Source of the DNA: JAJDXO01 sp965221855
Lineage (GTDB): Bacteria; Pseudomonadota; Alphaproteobacteria; Rhodospirillales; UBA2165
Reading direction: 5' to 3'
Length of the DNA stretch: 64,000 nt
NCBI GenBank assembly: GCA_965221855.1
Contig: CBDCSV010000005.1
Location: 186,001 to 250,000, forward strand
In this document: piece after piece, positions 54,074 to 62,233 of the stretch
Position numbering within the stretch: the first letter of the stretch is position 1
Layout of the letters: each line of letters starts with the position of its first letter
The notes under the pieces: generated by a model
Told to the model about the DNA's origin: nothing
Databases searched by the model: none
What the model saw: the letters and a program-made list of their open reading frames with translations, nothing else
Made by a program: the position numbers and the translations under genes

Positions 54074-55477
54074 ATGGAGTTTTGCCGAACTTTATTTGCC
54101 TGGATCCTGGTGGGGTCGGTGTCGGTCATGGCCGCCGCGCCCTCCGCCCAGGCAGGAATCGCCGAAGATCTCGAGCAATGCAACAATGCAAAGACGCAAC
54201 CTGATCTGCGCATCGGCGCCTGCACACGGGTCATCCGATCGGGCACCTATGACGGCAACCGGCTGATCGTCTCCATCCGCAACCGCGCCTGGTCATACAT
54301 GGCCAGACGGCTCTATAGGGAGGCCATCGACGACTACTCCCAGGTGGTCCGCCTCCAACCGGAAGAATCGAGAGCCTATCGAGACCGGGCGGTAGTCCAT
54401 TGGCTGCGCCGGGATTACGATTCCGCGATCGCCGATTTGAACCGGGCCATCCGGCACGATCCGGAAAATTACCTCGCATTCAACGACCGGGGTAGCGCGT
54501 ACAAGGCAAAGAAGCTGTATGAGGAAGCGCTCCGAGACTACGACCGCTCCATCGAATTGAGGCCTGACTACCACGCCGCCTATAGCAACAGAGCCACGGC
54601 TTACACGGAAACGATGAACCTCGGAGCAGCCCTCAAAGACTTGAATATGGCGATCGCGTTGAACCCCAACTTTCACCAGGCCTATGCCAATCGGGGCTCG
54701 GTCCACAAGGACGCCGGGCGTACCGGCCTGGCGATCGCCGACTATCGAAACGCCATCCGTCTCGGCAATCGCAATGCGGCGGTTTTCAAGTGGCTGAAGG
54801 AGCAGGGCGTCCCGCCGGTGGACCGATCGGGATCGTTGGAGCCTGTGAGCGTTCCATTGAAGGTCGTCCTTGTTCGCGGTCTGGTGGCCAGCCGCCATGA
54901 CAAGGACCTCCGTAATCCGGTGAAGCGCGAGGACTTCGAGAACCTGATTGTCCCCGATACGGCAAGAGTGTGGTCCCAGGCCGGCATCGAGTGGTCGCCC
55001 GTGGAGATCGTTGAACACACGATCGACAACGCGCAGACCAAAAGGAACTATTTGCTCGACACGACATCCATGAAACCGGGAATGAAGCGGCAGGAACGGG
55101 TTGCCAAATTGCGGACATTGAGGTCCCTCGTCAGGGAATTGCGCGCCGGCAAGGGTGTGACGGCGGTGGTCGTCCCGTTTGTGCTGCCCAACTCACCCGC
55201 CGTCGGCTTTAGAGGCCGCTCCTCCCTGGTGATTGGGGCGTGGCGGGAGCAGCCCGGAGAACACGGCCGCGAAGTCGGCCTATCTCCCTTGACCGAGGCC
55301 CGGCCGCTCAAGAACGGTTCATTGGCACGGGTTCTGTCGCTCATGTTGGGCCGCCAACTCGGCGCACAGAATTTTCCCTGCACGGAATACTGCCTGGTCG
55401 GCAGGAGCCAGCCGCGGGGCTACCTGCTGTCGGCACAGCAGATTGCCGGTACGCGACAGAAAGCGGCGAGCTACTAG
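54074..55477 (+). CDS. Exported TPR-repeat protein
   Basis: A 467-residue protein with a signal peptide (TLFAWILVGSVSVMAAAPSAQA) and about five TPR units between residues ~70 and 240 (for instance RAWSYMARRLYREAIDDYSQVVRLQPEESRAYRDRAV and LAFNDRGSAYKAKKLYEEALRDYDRSIELRPDYHA). TPR arrays mediate protein contacts. The C-terminal half has no family I recognise. The ATG at 54074 has GGGAGGG upstream. Its TAG stop uses the TA target and first G of IS630 copy B. Confidence 0.82.
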   Translation: MEFCRTLFAWILVGSVSVMAAAPSAQAGIAEDLEQCNNAKTQPDLRIGACTRVIRSGTYDGNRLIVSIRNRAWSYMARRLYREAIDDYSQVVRLQPEESRAYRDRAVVHWLRRDYDSAIADLNRAIRHDPENYLAFNDRGSAYKAKKLYEEALRDYDRSIELRPDYHAAYSNRATAYTETMNLGAALKDLNMAIALNPNFHQAYANRGSVHKDAGRTGLAIADYRNAIRLGNRNAAVFKWLKEQGVPPVDRSGSLEPVSVPLKVVLVRGLVASRHDKDLRNPVKREDFENLIVPDTARVWSQAGIEWSPVEIVEHTIDNAQTKRNYLLDTTSMKPGMKRQERVAKLRTLRSLVRELRAGKGVTAVVVPFVLPNSPAVGFRGRSSLVIGAWREQPGEHGREVGLSPLTEARPLKNGSLARVLSLMLGRQLGAQNFPCTEYCLVGRSQPRGYLLSAQQIAGTRQKAASY

Positions 55478-56525
55478 AGCGTATTTGAGATTGATTGAAT
55501 CATTTTAGGGATTCCCAAGTATGGGCGAACCATGATTCAAGATGGATGCTGGGCAAGGAGGCCAGCATTCATGGCGAGACCTTATTCGATTGATTTGCGA
55601 GAGCGTGTTGTTTTGGCGGTTTTGGCGGGGGAGAGTTGCCGCGCTGTAGCGGCTCGGTTTGGGGTTGCGGTTTCGAGCGTGGTTAAGTGGTCGCAGCGCT
55701 ACCGGCGGACGGGGAGTGTTGCGCCCGGCAAGATGGGCGGTCACCGCCGCCGGGTTCTTGAGCCCCATCGGGAGTTCATTGTCGGCCGGATCGACCAGGA
55801 GCCGCATCTGACGCTGCATCGGTTGAGAGACGAGTTGGCCGCTCGGGGTGTCAGGGTATCCCACAGCACGGTATGGCTGTTTCTGCGCCGTGAAGGGCTG
55901 CGCTTTAAAAAAAACCCTGTTCGCCGTTGAACGGGCGCGCGCGGACATCGCCCGCCATCGCAGGCGCTGGAAGGCGTGGCAGGCAAAGCTTGATCCCGAA
56001 CGGCTGGTATTCATTGATGAAACCTGGATCCGGACCAATATGGCCCCGCTGCGCGGCTGGGGGCCGAAAGGGGAGCGGGTCCGCGGCTTTGCCCCCCATG
56101 GGCGGTGGCACACCCTGACCTTCATCGGCGCGCTGCGCTGCGACCGGTTCACCGCGCCCTGCGTCTTCGACGGCCCCATCAATGGCGTGTGCTTCCGCGC
56201 CTACGTCGAGCAGCTGCTCGTGCCGACCCTGGTGCCCGGCGACATCGTCATCATGGACAATCTCGGCAGCCACAAGTCAAAAGCCGTGCGAAACGCCATC
56301 CGTGCCGCCGGAGCCAAGCTGTGGCTCCTGCCCAAATATTCCCCCGACCTCAATCCCATCGAGCAGACCTTTGCCCAAATCAAGCACTGGATGAGAAACG
56401 CCCAGAAGCGGGAGATCGACGACTTATGGCGCCATCTCGGGAGCCTCATCGACACCATCGAGCCACAGCAATGCGCCAACTACTTCAAAAACGCAGGATA
56501 CGCTTCCGTCAAATATGAAACGCTC
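55477..56525 (+). mobile_element. IS630-family element, copy B
   Basis: A 1049-bp element nearly identical to copy A and in the same orientation, 17.9 kb away. TA duplications are at 55475-55476 and 56526-56527. The CTAG target was the TPR gene's stop; its first G rebuilds that TAG. The transposase frame runs through the right end and uses the outer TAG (56526-56528) as its own stop. Confidence 0.94.
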
Positions 56526-56528
56526 TAG
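55571..56528 (+). CDS. IS630-family transposase, two frames joined by an A8 slip site (copy B)
   Basis: Identical to the copy A transposase except at the end. Frame one is 55571-55930; frame two ends at 56528 and keeps FIDETW, IMDNLGSHKS and PKYSPDLNPIEQTF. The A8 run is at 55907-55914. This copy ends VKYETL and its TAG stop is made of the TA target duplication plus the host G. Confidence 0.85.
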
Positions 56529-56684
56529 GCCACCCCGCGGGCCGTGTATCCGACGGACCCCCCGTATCCGGAATCCGGGCCATGTGAACTGCCGCCGGAC
56601 CAAATCGGACAGCCCATCCGCCGAACGAATTTGTCCGAAAGCGCCTATTTTTGTCCATGAATGTCCATGCCGCGAAATCGTCAC

Positions 56685-56712
56685 TTGATTGCCCGATATA
56701 TCGGGATATCAT
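56685..56712 (+). promoter_or_regulatory. arsR promoter with embedded ArsR-type operator
   Basis: TTGATT (56685-56690) and TATCAT (56707-56712) form -35/-10 elements with a 16-bp spacer. The perfect palindrome CCCGATATATCGGG (56692-56705) lies inside the spacer, ideal for repression by ArsR. Transcription would start near 56718-56720, at or next to the arsR ATG, so the mRNA may be leaderless. No ribosome site is seen before that ATG. Confidence 0.7.
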
Positions 56713-56717
56713 GAATT

Positions 56718-57050
56718 ATGGATAAAATTCAGGCTCTCGGCGCTTTTGCGGCGCTGTCGCAGGAAACCCGTTTGGACGCGCTCCGGCTCTTGGTCGCCGC
56801 CGGGCCCAAGGGACTCGCGGCCGGCGAAATCGCCGAGCGGCTGGCGGTGCGCCAGAACACCATGTCGACCAACCTCGCCATCCTCGACCGGGCGGGACTG
56901 GTCACCTCGAGGCGCGAGGGCCGCTCGATCCGCTACTTCGCCTCCCTCGATAGCCTTCGGGATGTGGTCGGGTTCCTGATGGAGGATTGCTGCGGCGGCC
57001 GTCCGGAACTGTGCGCGCCGCTGCTGGACGAGGTCCTGGGCGCCGCATAG
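56718..57050 (+). CDS. arsR: ArsR-family repressor
   Basis: A 110-residue ArsR/SmtB regulator with winged helix (AGEIAERLAVRQNTMSTNLAILDRAGLVTSRREGRSIRYF). Cysteines near the C terminus (DCCGGRPELC) are placed as in type-2 ArsR proteins that bind arsenite. It is first in arsR-GAPDH-arsJ (26 bp to the GAPDH gene), so it most likely represses the operon until arsenic is present. Confidence 0.9.
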   Translation: MDKIQALGAFAALSQETRLDALRLLVAAGPKGLAAGEIAERLAVRQNTMSTNLAILDRAGLVTSRREGRSIRYFASLDSLRDVVGFLMEDCCGGRPELCAPLLDEVLGAA

Positions 57051-57075
57051 GGGCCGGGGAGAGGGAGAAACGGAC

Positions 57076-58119
57076 ATGGCGCTCGGCATCAACGGCATGG
57101 GGCGGATCGGGCGTCTTGCCCTGCGCGACGCCTTGGGCGGCGTGATCCGCGACGCTTCCGACACCCGAGGCCCGAACGGGATCGAAGTCGCCCACCTGAA
57201 CGAGGTGAAGGGCGGGGCCGGAACGACCGCGCATCTGTTGGAGTTCGACAGTGTCCACGGCCGTTGGCGGGCCAAGTTCGATGCCGCAGAGGACGCCATC
57301 ACCGTCGACAATCACCGCATGGGGTTCACCGAGGAGGCTGACCCGGCCGCCGTTCCCTGGGGGGATTTGGGCTGCGATATCGTTCTGGAGTGCACCGGCA
57401 GGTTCCGCACGCCGGAGCTGCTGCAGCCCTATTTCGACCAGGGCGCGAAGAAGGTGATCGTCGCCGCGCCGGTGAAGGACGAGAAGGCCCTCAATATCGT
57501 CGTCGGGGTCAATGACGGCCTCTATGAGCCGGACGAACACGACCTGCTGACCGCGGCGTCGTGCACCACGAATTGCCTGGCCCCGGTGGTCAAGGTGGTG
57601 CATGAGGCGCTCGGCATCAGGCACGGCCAGATCACCACCATCCACGACCCGACCAACACCAATGTGGTCACCGACGCACCGCACAAGGATTTGCGCCGCG
57701 CGCGCGCCGCCATGCTGTCCCTGCAGCCGACCACCACCGGAAGCGCCACCGCCATCGCGCTGATCTACCCGGAGCTCGAGGGCAGGCTCAATGGCCACGC
57801 GGTGCGCGCGCCCGTGCTGAACGCCAGCCTGACTGACTGCGTCTTCGAGGTGGAGAATTCGGCCACCGAAGACGAAGTGAACACGCTGTTCGAAGAGGCC
57901 GCCGCCGGGCCGCTCGCCGGCGTGCTCGGCATCGAGCGGCGGCCCCTGGTGTCGGCGGACTACGCCAACGACACGCGAAGCGCCATCGTCGATGCCCCGT
58001 CCACCATGGTCACCGACGACACGCTCCTCAAGGTCTACGCGTGGTACGATAACGAGATGGGCTATGCGTGCCGGATGATCGATCTCGCCAATATCGTCCA
58101 GGAGGCGCTGAACCGATGA
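57076..58119 (+). CDS. ArsJ-associated glyceraldehyde-3-phosphate dehydrogenase
   Basis: A 347-residue GAPDH. GINGMGRIGRLALRDAL binds NAD and the catalytic Cys is in AASCTTNC, with His in the DPTNTNVV/SLQPTTTGSATA region. In operons with arsJ, GAPDH couples arsenate to glyceraldehyde 3-phosphate to give 1-arseno-3-phosphoglycerate, which ArsJ exports. Its stop overlaps the arsJ start (ATGA), which supports this role over glycolysis. Confidence 0.93.
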   Translation: MALGINGMGRIGRLALRDALGGVIRDASDTRGPNGIEVAHLNEVKGGAGTTAHLLEFDSVHGRWRAKFDAAEDAITVDNHRMGFTEEADPAAVPWGDLGCDIVLECTGRFRTPELLQPYFDQGAKKVIVAAPVKDEKALNIVVGVNDGLYEPDEHDLLTAASCTTNCLAPVVKVVHEALGIRHGQITTIHDPTNTNVVTDAPHKDLRRARAAMLSLQPTTTGSATAIALIYPELEGRLNGHAVRAPVLNASLTDCVFEVENSATEDEVNTLFEEAAAGPLAGVLGIERRPLVSADYANDTRSAIVDAPSTMVTDDTLLKVYAWYDNEMGYACRMIDLANIVQEALNR

Positions 58120-59357
58120 GCGGCGCCCGCAACTACCTGATCGTCACCGCGTCCTACTGGGGGTTCACCCTGACGGACGGCGCCCTCCGGATGCTGGTGC
58201 TGCTGCACTTCTTCAATCTCGGCTACTCGCCCTTCACCCTCGCCTTCCTGTTCCTGCTCTACGAAGCGGCCGGCATCTTCGCCAATCTCGGCGGCGGGTG
58301 GCTGGCGTCCCGATTTGGGATCACACGGATGCTGTCGGCGGGACTGACCCTGCAGATCGGCGGTCTGCTGTTCCTCTCGGCGCTCGATCCCGGCTGGGGC
58401 GCCGTGGCGAGCGTCCTCTGGGTGGTGGCGGCGCAAGGGATTGCCGGTATTGCGAAGGACATCACCAAGACCGCCTCCAAATCGGCGATCAAGTTCACCT
58501 CCGCCGAGGGCAGCGGCCAGCTGTTCAGATGGGTGGCGTGGTTCACCGGCTCCAAGAACGCCATGAAGGGCGTCGGCTTCTTCATCGGCGGCCTGTCGCT
58601 GGAGGTCGTCGGCTTCCAACCGGCGCTGTGGGCCATGGCGGCCATGCTGGGGATCATCCTGATCGCCGCTTTCATCTCGCTCCCGGCCCACCTCGGCGCG
58701 GCGGGCTCGTCCAGGAGCGTCAAGGAGCTGTTCTCCAAGTCCGCCGGGGTCAACATCCTCGCCGGGGCGCGGATCTTCCTGTTCGGCGCCCGGGACGTAT
58801 GGTTCGTCGTCGGGGTGCCGGTGTTCCTCTATGCCGGCGGCTGGAGTTTCTGGGAGGTCGGTGGCTACCTCGCCCTTTGGACCATCGTCTATGGCGGCGT
58901 TCAGGCGGCCGCCCCGTCGCTGATCCGGCGGAGCGAGGACGGCCTCTCCCGCGAGGTCCCCGAAGCCCGGCTCTGGGTGATACTTCTCACCGCGGTGCCG
59001 GCGGTCCTCGCCATCCTGGCCGCCATGCCGGATGCGCTGCCGATCCCGCCCACCTGGGTGATCGTCGTCGGGCTCGCCGTCTTCGGGCTGCCGTTCGCCG
59101 TCAACTCGTCGCTCCATTCCTATCTGATCCTGGCCTATGCGGGATCGAAGAAGGCCGCCGAGGATGTGGGCTTCTATTACGCGGCCAATGCGGGCGGGCG
59201 GCTGATGGGGACGCTGCTGTCCGGTCTTCTCTATCAATGGGGCGGGGTGACGGCCTGCCTGATCGGATCGGCCGCCATGCTCGCGGCGTGTTCGATCATC
59301 ACCTTCCTGCTGCCGGCGCAAAATACCGCCGCGCCTGAGCAGGCGCCCGCCGAATAG
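58116..59357 (+). CDS. arsJ: Organoarsenical efflux MFS permease ArsJ
   Basis: A 413-residue major-facilitator protein with ~12 helices. SYWGFTLTDGALRMLVLLHFFNLGYSPFTLAFLFLLYE, DITKTASKSAIKFTSAEGSGQLFRWVAWFTGSKNAMKG and KKAAEDVGFYYAANAGGRLMGTLLSG are conserved ArsJ blocks. It exports 1-arseno-3-phosphoglycerate, so the pair gives arsenate resistance. The ATG at 58116 overlaps the GAPDH stop. Confidence 0.94.
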   Translation: MSGARNYLIVTASYWGFTLTDGALRMLVLLHFFNLGYSPFTLAFLFLLYEAAGIFANLGGGWLASRFGITRMLSAGLTLQIGGLLFLSALDPGWGAVASVLWVVAAQGIAGIAKDITKTASKSAIKFTSAEGSGQLFRWVAWFTGSKNAMKGVGFFIGGLSLEVVGFQPALWAMAAMLGIILIAAFISLPAHLGAAGSSRSVKELFSKSAGVNILAGARIFLFGARDVWFVVGVPVFLYAGGWSFWEVGGYLALWTIVYGGVQAAAPSLIRRSEDGLSREVPEARLWVILLTAVPAVLAILAAMPDALPIPPTWVIVVGLAVFGLPFAVNSSLHSYLILAYAGSKKAAEDVGFYYAANAGGRLMGTLLSGLLYQWGGVTACLIGSAAMLAACSIITFLLPAQNTAAPEQAPAE

Positions 59358-59402
59358 CGATCGCCGTGCCAATGTTCGCCCGGCTTTTCAGGGAGACGAA
59401 GC

Positions 59403-60428
59403 GTGACGGATAATCCCCTTGCCGGATTTCAGGTCGACCCGGCGGACCTCAAATATATCGGCGAGGATTTGCAGCGCCCGGAATGCATCCTGGCCGAGCC
59501 GGACGGCACGCTCTGGTCGGCGGACGCCCGGGGCGGGGTGGTGCGGATAGCCCCTGACGGGTCGCAGGCCATCGTCACCCAGACCCAGGCGGCGGCCTTC
59601 GAAGGGGCCGGCGACGATGCAACCCGGTTCACCGAGGGCACGCTTCCCAACGGCCTCGCCTTCGGGAAGAACAGGGAAATCTACATCTCCAATTTCGGCA
59701 CCGATGTGCTGGAAGTGATGGACCGGGACACCGGCGAGACCAACCTTCTCTACGACTCCATCGACGGCGCGCCCATCGGCAAGGTGAACTTCGTGCCGCG
59801 GGATTCCAGGGACCGTTTGTGGCTCACCGTGTCGACCCGAATCAAGAACTGGATGGAGGCCATGAGCCCCAACGTGGCCGACGGCTTCGTCGCGCTGGCC
59901 GACGAGAACGGCCTTCGCATCGTCACCGACGGGCTCGCCTTTACCAACGAAATCCGCCTGGATGCGAACGAGGAGTATCTCTACATCGCCGAGACCACGG
60001 GCCAGCGGGTCTCCAGGATGAAGGTGGCGGCGGACGGGTCGCTCTCCGGCCGGGAGGTGTTCGGCCCATCGAAATTGGGCCCCGGCGGGTTCATCGACGG
60101 GATCGCCTTCGATGCCTTCGGCAATCTCTGGGGCACGCTGATCATGGCCGACATCATCTTCGCCATCACCCCGGACGGCGAGTACCTGGAGATCCTCAAC
60201 GATTGCGACGAAGCGGCCACCGCCCGGCTGGAGGCCAGGTTCCGCGCCGACGAGGTCACGGCCGACGATATGCTGGCCGCCTCGGGCACCATCGCGCCAT
60301 GGTTCGCCAGCGTCACCTTCGGCGGGACCGACCTCAGGACGTGCTATATCGGCAGCCTGCGCGGCAACCGGATCCCCTACTTCGAAAGCCCGGTCGCCGG
60401 CCTGCCCATGGTGCATTGGCGGGAGTAG
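59403..60428 (+). CDS. SMP-30/gluconolactonase-family protein
   Basis: A 341-residue six-bladed beta-propeller of the SMP-30/gluconolactonase/LRE group. RPECILAEPDGTLWSADARGGVVRI, GTLPNGLAFGKNREIYISNFG, TDGLAFTNEIRLDANEEYLYIAETTGQRVSRM and GFIDGIAFDAFGNLWGTLIMAD are the blade repeats with calcium-site acids. It starts with GTG 45 bp after arsJ and could be co-transcribed; a role in arsenate resistance is not known. Confidence 0.87.
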   Translation: MTDNPLAGFQVDPADLKYIGEDLQRPECILAEPDGTLWSADARGGVVRIAPDGSQAIVTQTQAAAFEGAGDDATRFTEGTLPNGLAFGKNREIYISNFGTDVLEVMDRDTGETNLLYDSIDGAPIGKVNFVPRDSRDRLWLTVSTRIKNWMEAMSPNVADGFVALADENGLRIVTDGLAFTNEIRLDANEEYLYIAETTGQRVSRMKVAADGSLSGREVFGPSKLGPGGFIDGIAFDAFGNLWGTLIMADIIFAITPDGEYLEILNDCDEAATARLEARFRADEVTADDMLAASGTIAPWFASVTFGGTDLRTCYIGSLRGNRIPYFESPVAGLPMVHWRE

Positions 60429-60440
60429 GAGGAAAACCGC

Positions 60441-61112
60441 TCAGGGCTTGGGGAACACCATCACGGTGAGGTCGCTGTAATCCTCGTCGCCGGTTTCCGC
60501 GCAATCCGCGATGGCGGTATGGGCGGAACTCTCATCGTCGAACGTGAGGCGCTGATGCACGGTCACGGCGCGGGCCCCGTCGACCCCTGCTTCCATCAGC
60601 CGCCGGCACAAGGTCGCCGGCATGATATCGAAGGGGCGCGGCAGGCAGATGACGTTCCGCCGCGCCTCCTTGAGGTAATGGATCAAATCGTCGAGCTGTT
60701 CCTCGTGGTCGTAGCGCCGGTGCAACGTGACGAAGAGGGATTGCTCCATGGCGATCCCCGAGCGCACCGCGGCAATCTGAATGCAGCTGATGCCGGGCAC
60801 CAGTTCGACCTCGTCGATGCGCTGGCGAACCCGGTCGAGGAGTTCGTTGCACGATACGTTGAGATCCCCCCAGGCACAGACCACGACGGTCTTTCCGTCC
60901 GCAGCGCGCGCCGCCGCCAGATCGAGCTGCGCCTCCTGGTTGGGGTAATCCATGGAGAGAATTTCGGCCCCCGGCTTGGCGTGAGGCCGGGCGGTCTCGA
61001 GCACGGTCTCGAAACCGGCGATCACGTCCGCTCCGGCGATGATCTCGGCGCCTTTCCCCGTCAGGAACCCGCCGTCGCCGGGCCCGACGGCCACGACGGT
61101 CGCGCGGGTCAT
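60441..61112 (-). CDS. CbiE-like SAM-dependent tetrapyrrole methylase
   Basis: A 223-residue protein of the cobalt-precorrin/tetrapyrrole methylase superfamily. TVVAVGPGDGGFLTGKGAEIIAGADVIAGFETVLE is the GxGxG SAM region and closest to CbiE (precorrin C5-methyltransferase). No other cobalamin gene is nearby, so the substrate is uncertain. The ATG at 61112 overlaps the peroxiredoxin stop as ATGA, so both are translated together. Confidence 0.8.
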   Translation of the reverse strand: MTRATVVAVGPGDGGFLTGKGAEIIAGADVIAGFETVLETARPHAKPGAEILSMDYPNQEAQLDLAAARAADGKTVVVCAWGDLNVSCNELLDRVRQRIDEVELVPGISCIQIAAVRSGIAMEQSLFVTLHRRYDHEEQLDDLIHYLKEARRNVICLPRPFDIMPATLCRRLMEAGVDGARAVTVHQRLTFDDESSAHTAIADCAETGDEDYSDLTVMVFPKP

Positions 61113-61579
61113 AGGGCCTGGACGGCGGCCAGCACTTCGGCCACGTGCCCCGCCACCTTGACCTTCCGCCACTCGGATTTGAGGGTCCCGGCCTCGTCGA
61201 TCAGGAAGGTGGACCGGTCGATCCCCATGTACTTCCTGCCGTACATGGACTTCTCGACCCAGGAGCCGTAGGCGTCGCACACCCTGCCCTCTTCGTCCGA
61301 GAGCAAAGTGAAATTCAACTTGTGCCGGGCCTTGAACTTGTCGTGCTTGGCGACGCTGTCCTTGGAGACGCCGATGACCTCGGCGCCCGCCTCGGAGAAT
61401 GCTTGGAGTTCGTCACGGAACTCGGAGGCTTCCCGGGTTCAGCCGGGCGTGTCGTCCTTGGGATAGAAGTAGAGCACCACCTTCCTGCCGCGAAGTTCCG
61501 ACAGCGTCACCGACCCGCCGCCGTCGCTGGGCAGGGTGAAGTCGGGCGCCTTGCTGCCGGGCTTTGCTTTTGCCGCCAT
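61109..61579 (-). CDS. bcp: Bcp-type peroxiredoxin with in-frame TGA at the catalytic position: candidate selenoprotein
   Basis: Read through one TGA (61439-61441), this is a 156-residue thioredoxin-dependent thiol peroxidase of the Bcp/PrxQ class, the usual length. Before the TGA: PGSKAPDFTLPSDGG and VVLYFYPKDDTPG; after it: TREASEFRDELQAFSEAGAEVIGVSKDS, KHKLNFTLLSDEEG-type sequence and EKSMYGRKYMGIDRSTFLID. The TGA replaces codon 47, the peroxidatic Cys of the TPGCT motif, so the residue would be selenocysteine. The resolving Cys five positions on is Ser. A SECIS-like hairpin follows. An ATG at 61579 has AGGGGAG upstream. A nonsense mutation is the alternative. Confidence 0.8.
61406..61429 (-). 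promoter_or_regulatory. Candidate bacterial SECIS hairpin after the peroxiredoxin UGA
   Basis: On the mRNA, GAGUUC-CGUGAC-GAACUC (61423 down to 61406) forms a perfect 6-bp stem with a 6-base loop that begins 22 bases after the UGA. The second loop base is G and it is followed by U. A further GCCUC (61429-61425) can pair with a downstream GAGGC to extend the lower stem. The geometry fits the usual bacterial SECIS rules, with the loop 16-37 bases from UGA and G among the first two loop bases. Confidence 0.6.
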
Positions 61580-61645
61580 GTGTTTCTCCCCTGTGAAGTC
61601 GCGGCTCTATACGCCCCAGATTCGCCGAATGTTCAAGACCGGGGA

Positions 61646-62125
61646 TCAAGACAGATGGTCGAGCGGCAGGGCGGTGGAGTATTTCACCTGGTTGAGGGCG
61701 AAGGAGGATTTGATGTTGGATACGCCGGGTATGCGGGTCAAGTGCTCCATCAGAAATCGCTCGTAGGCCTCGAGGTCGGGGACGACCACCCGCAAGAGGT
61801 AATCGGACTCGCCCGTCATGAGATAGCACTCGACCACCTCGGGCCGCGTCTCGATGGCCGCCTCGAACTCGGACAGGTTCTCTTCGATCTGCTTTTCCAG
61901 GGTGACGTGAATGAAGACGCTGACCTTCAGGTCGATGGCGTTGCCGTCCACCAGCGCAACCCGCTTCTTGATGACCCCCGCATCGGCGAGAAGTTTCACC
62001 CGGCGAAGGCAGGGCGACGGCGACAACCCCACCCGTTCGGCCAGTTCCGCATTGGTCAGGCCGCCGTCGGACTGAAGCTCGGTGAGGATTCGCGCATCGA
62101 TCGCATCCAGCTCCATGGTTGGCAT
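61646..62125 (-). CDS. Lrp/AsnC-family transcriptional regulator
   Basis: A 159-residue Lrp-type regulator: HTH in DAIDARILTELQSDGGLTNAELAERVGLSPSPCLRRVKLLADAGVI, and the RAM ligand domain (VSVFIHVTLEKQIEENLSEFEAAIETRPEVVECYLMTGESDYLLRVVVPDLEAYERFL) after it. A second Met three codons later is an alternative start. It is divergent from the E1 gene and likely controls it, as Lrp proteins do with amino-acid or keto-acid catabolism. Confidence 0.92.
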   Translation of the reverse strand: MPTMELDAIDARILTELQSDGGLTNAELAERVGLSPSPCLRRVKLLADAGVIKKRVALVDGNAIDLKVSVFIHVTLEKQIEENLSEFEAAIETRPEVVECYLMTGESDYLLRVVVPDLEAYERFLMEHLTRIPGVSNIKSSFALNQVKYSTALPLDHLS

Positions 62126-62132
62126 TTTATGC

Positions 62133-62144
62133 TATATTAATATA
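62133..62144. promoter_or_regulatory. AT-rich palindrome between the lrp-type gene and the E1 gene
   Basis: TATATTAATATA is a perfect 12-bp palindrome in an AT-rich patch (62125-62160) of the 108-bp divergent gap, the kind of site Lrp proteins bind. It could also include the -10 of the regulator gene, whose ATG lies only ~8 bp away. Confidence 0.45.
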
Positions 62145-62233
62145 TTTTACTAATTGAAAATTCCAAACACGGCATCTCCAGGCGCATAATTCGCAAGGAT
62201 ATTTCTTGCGAATCCTGGCAATTTCGTCAGGTC

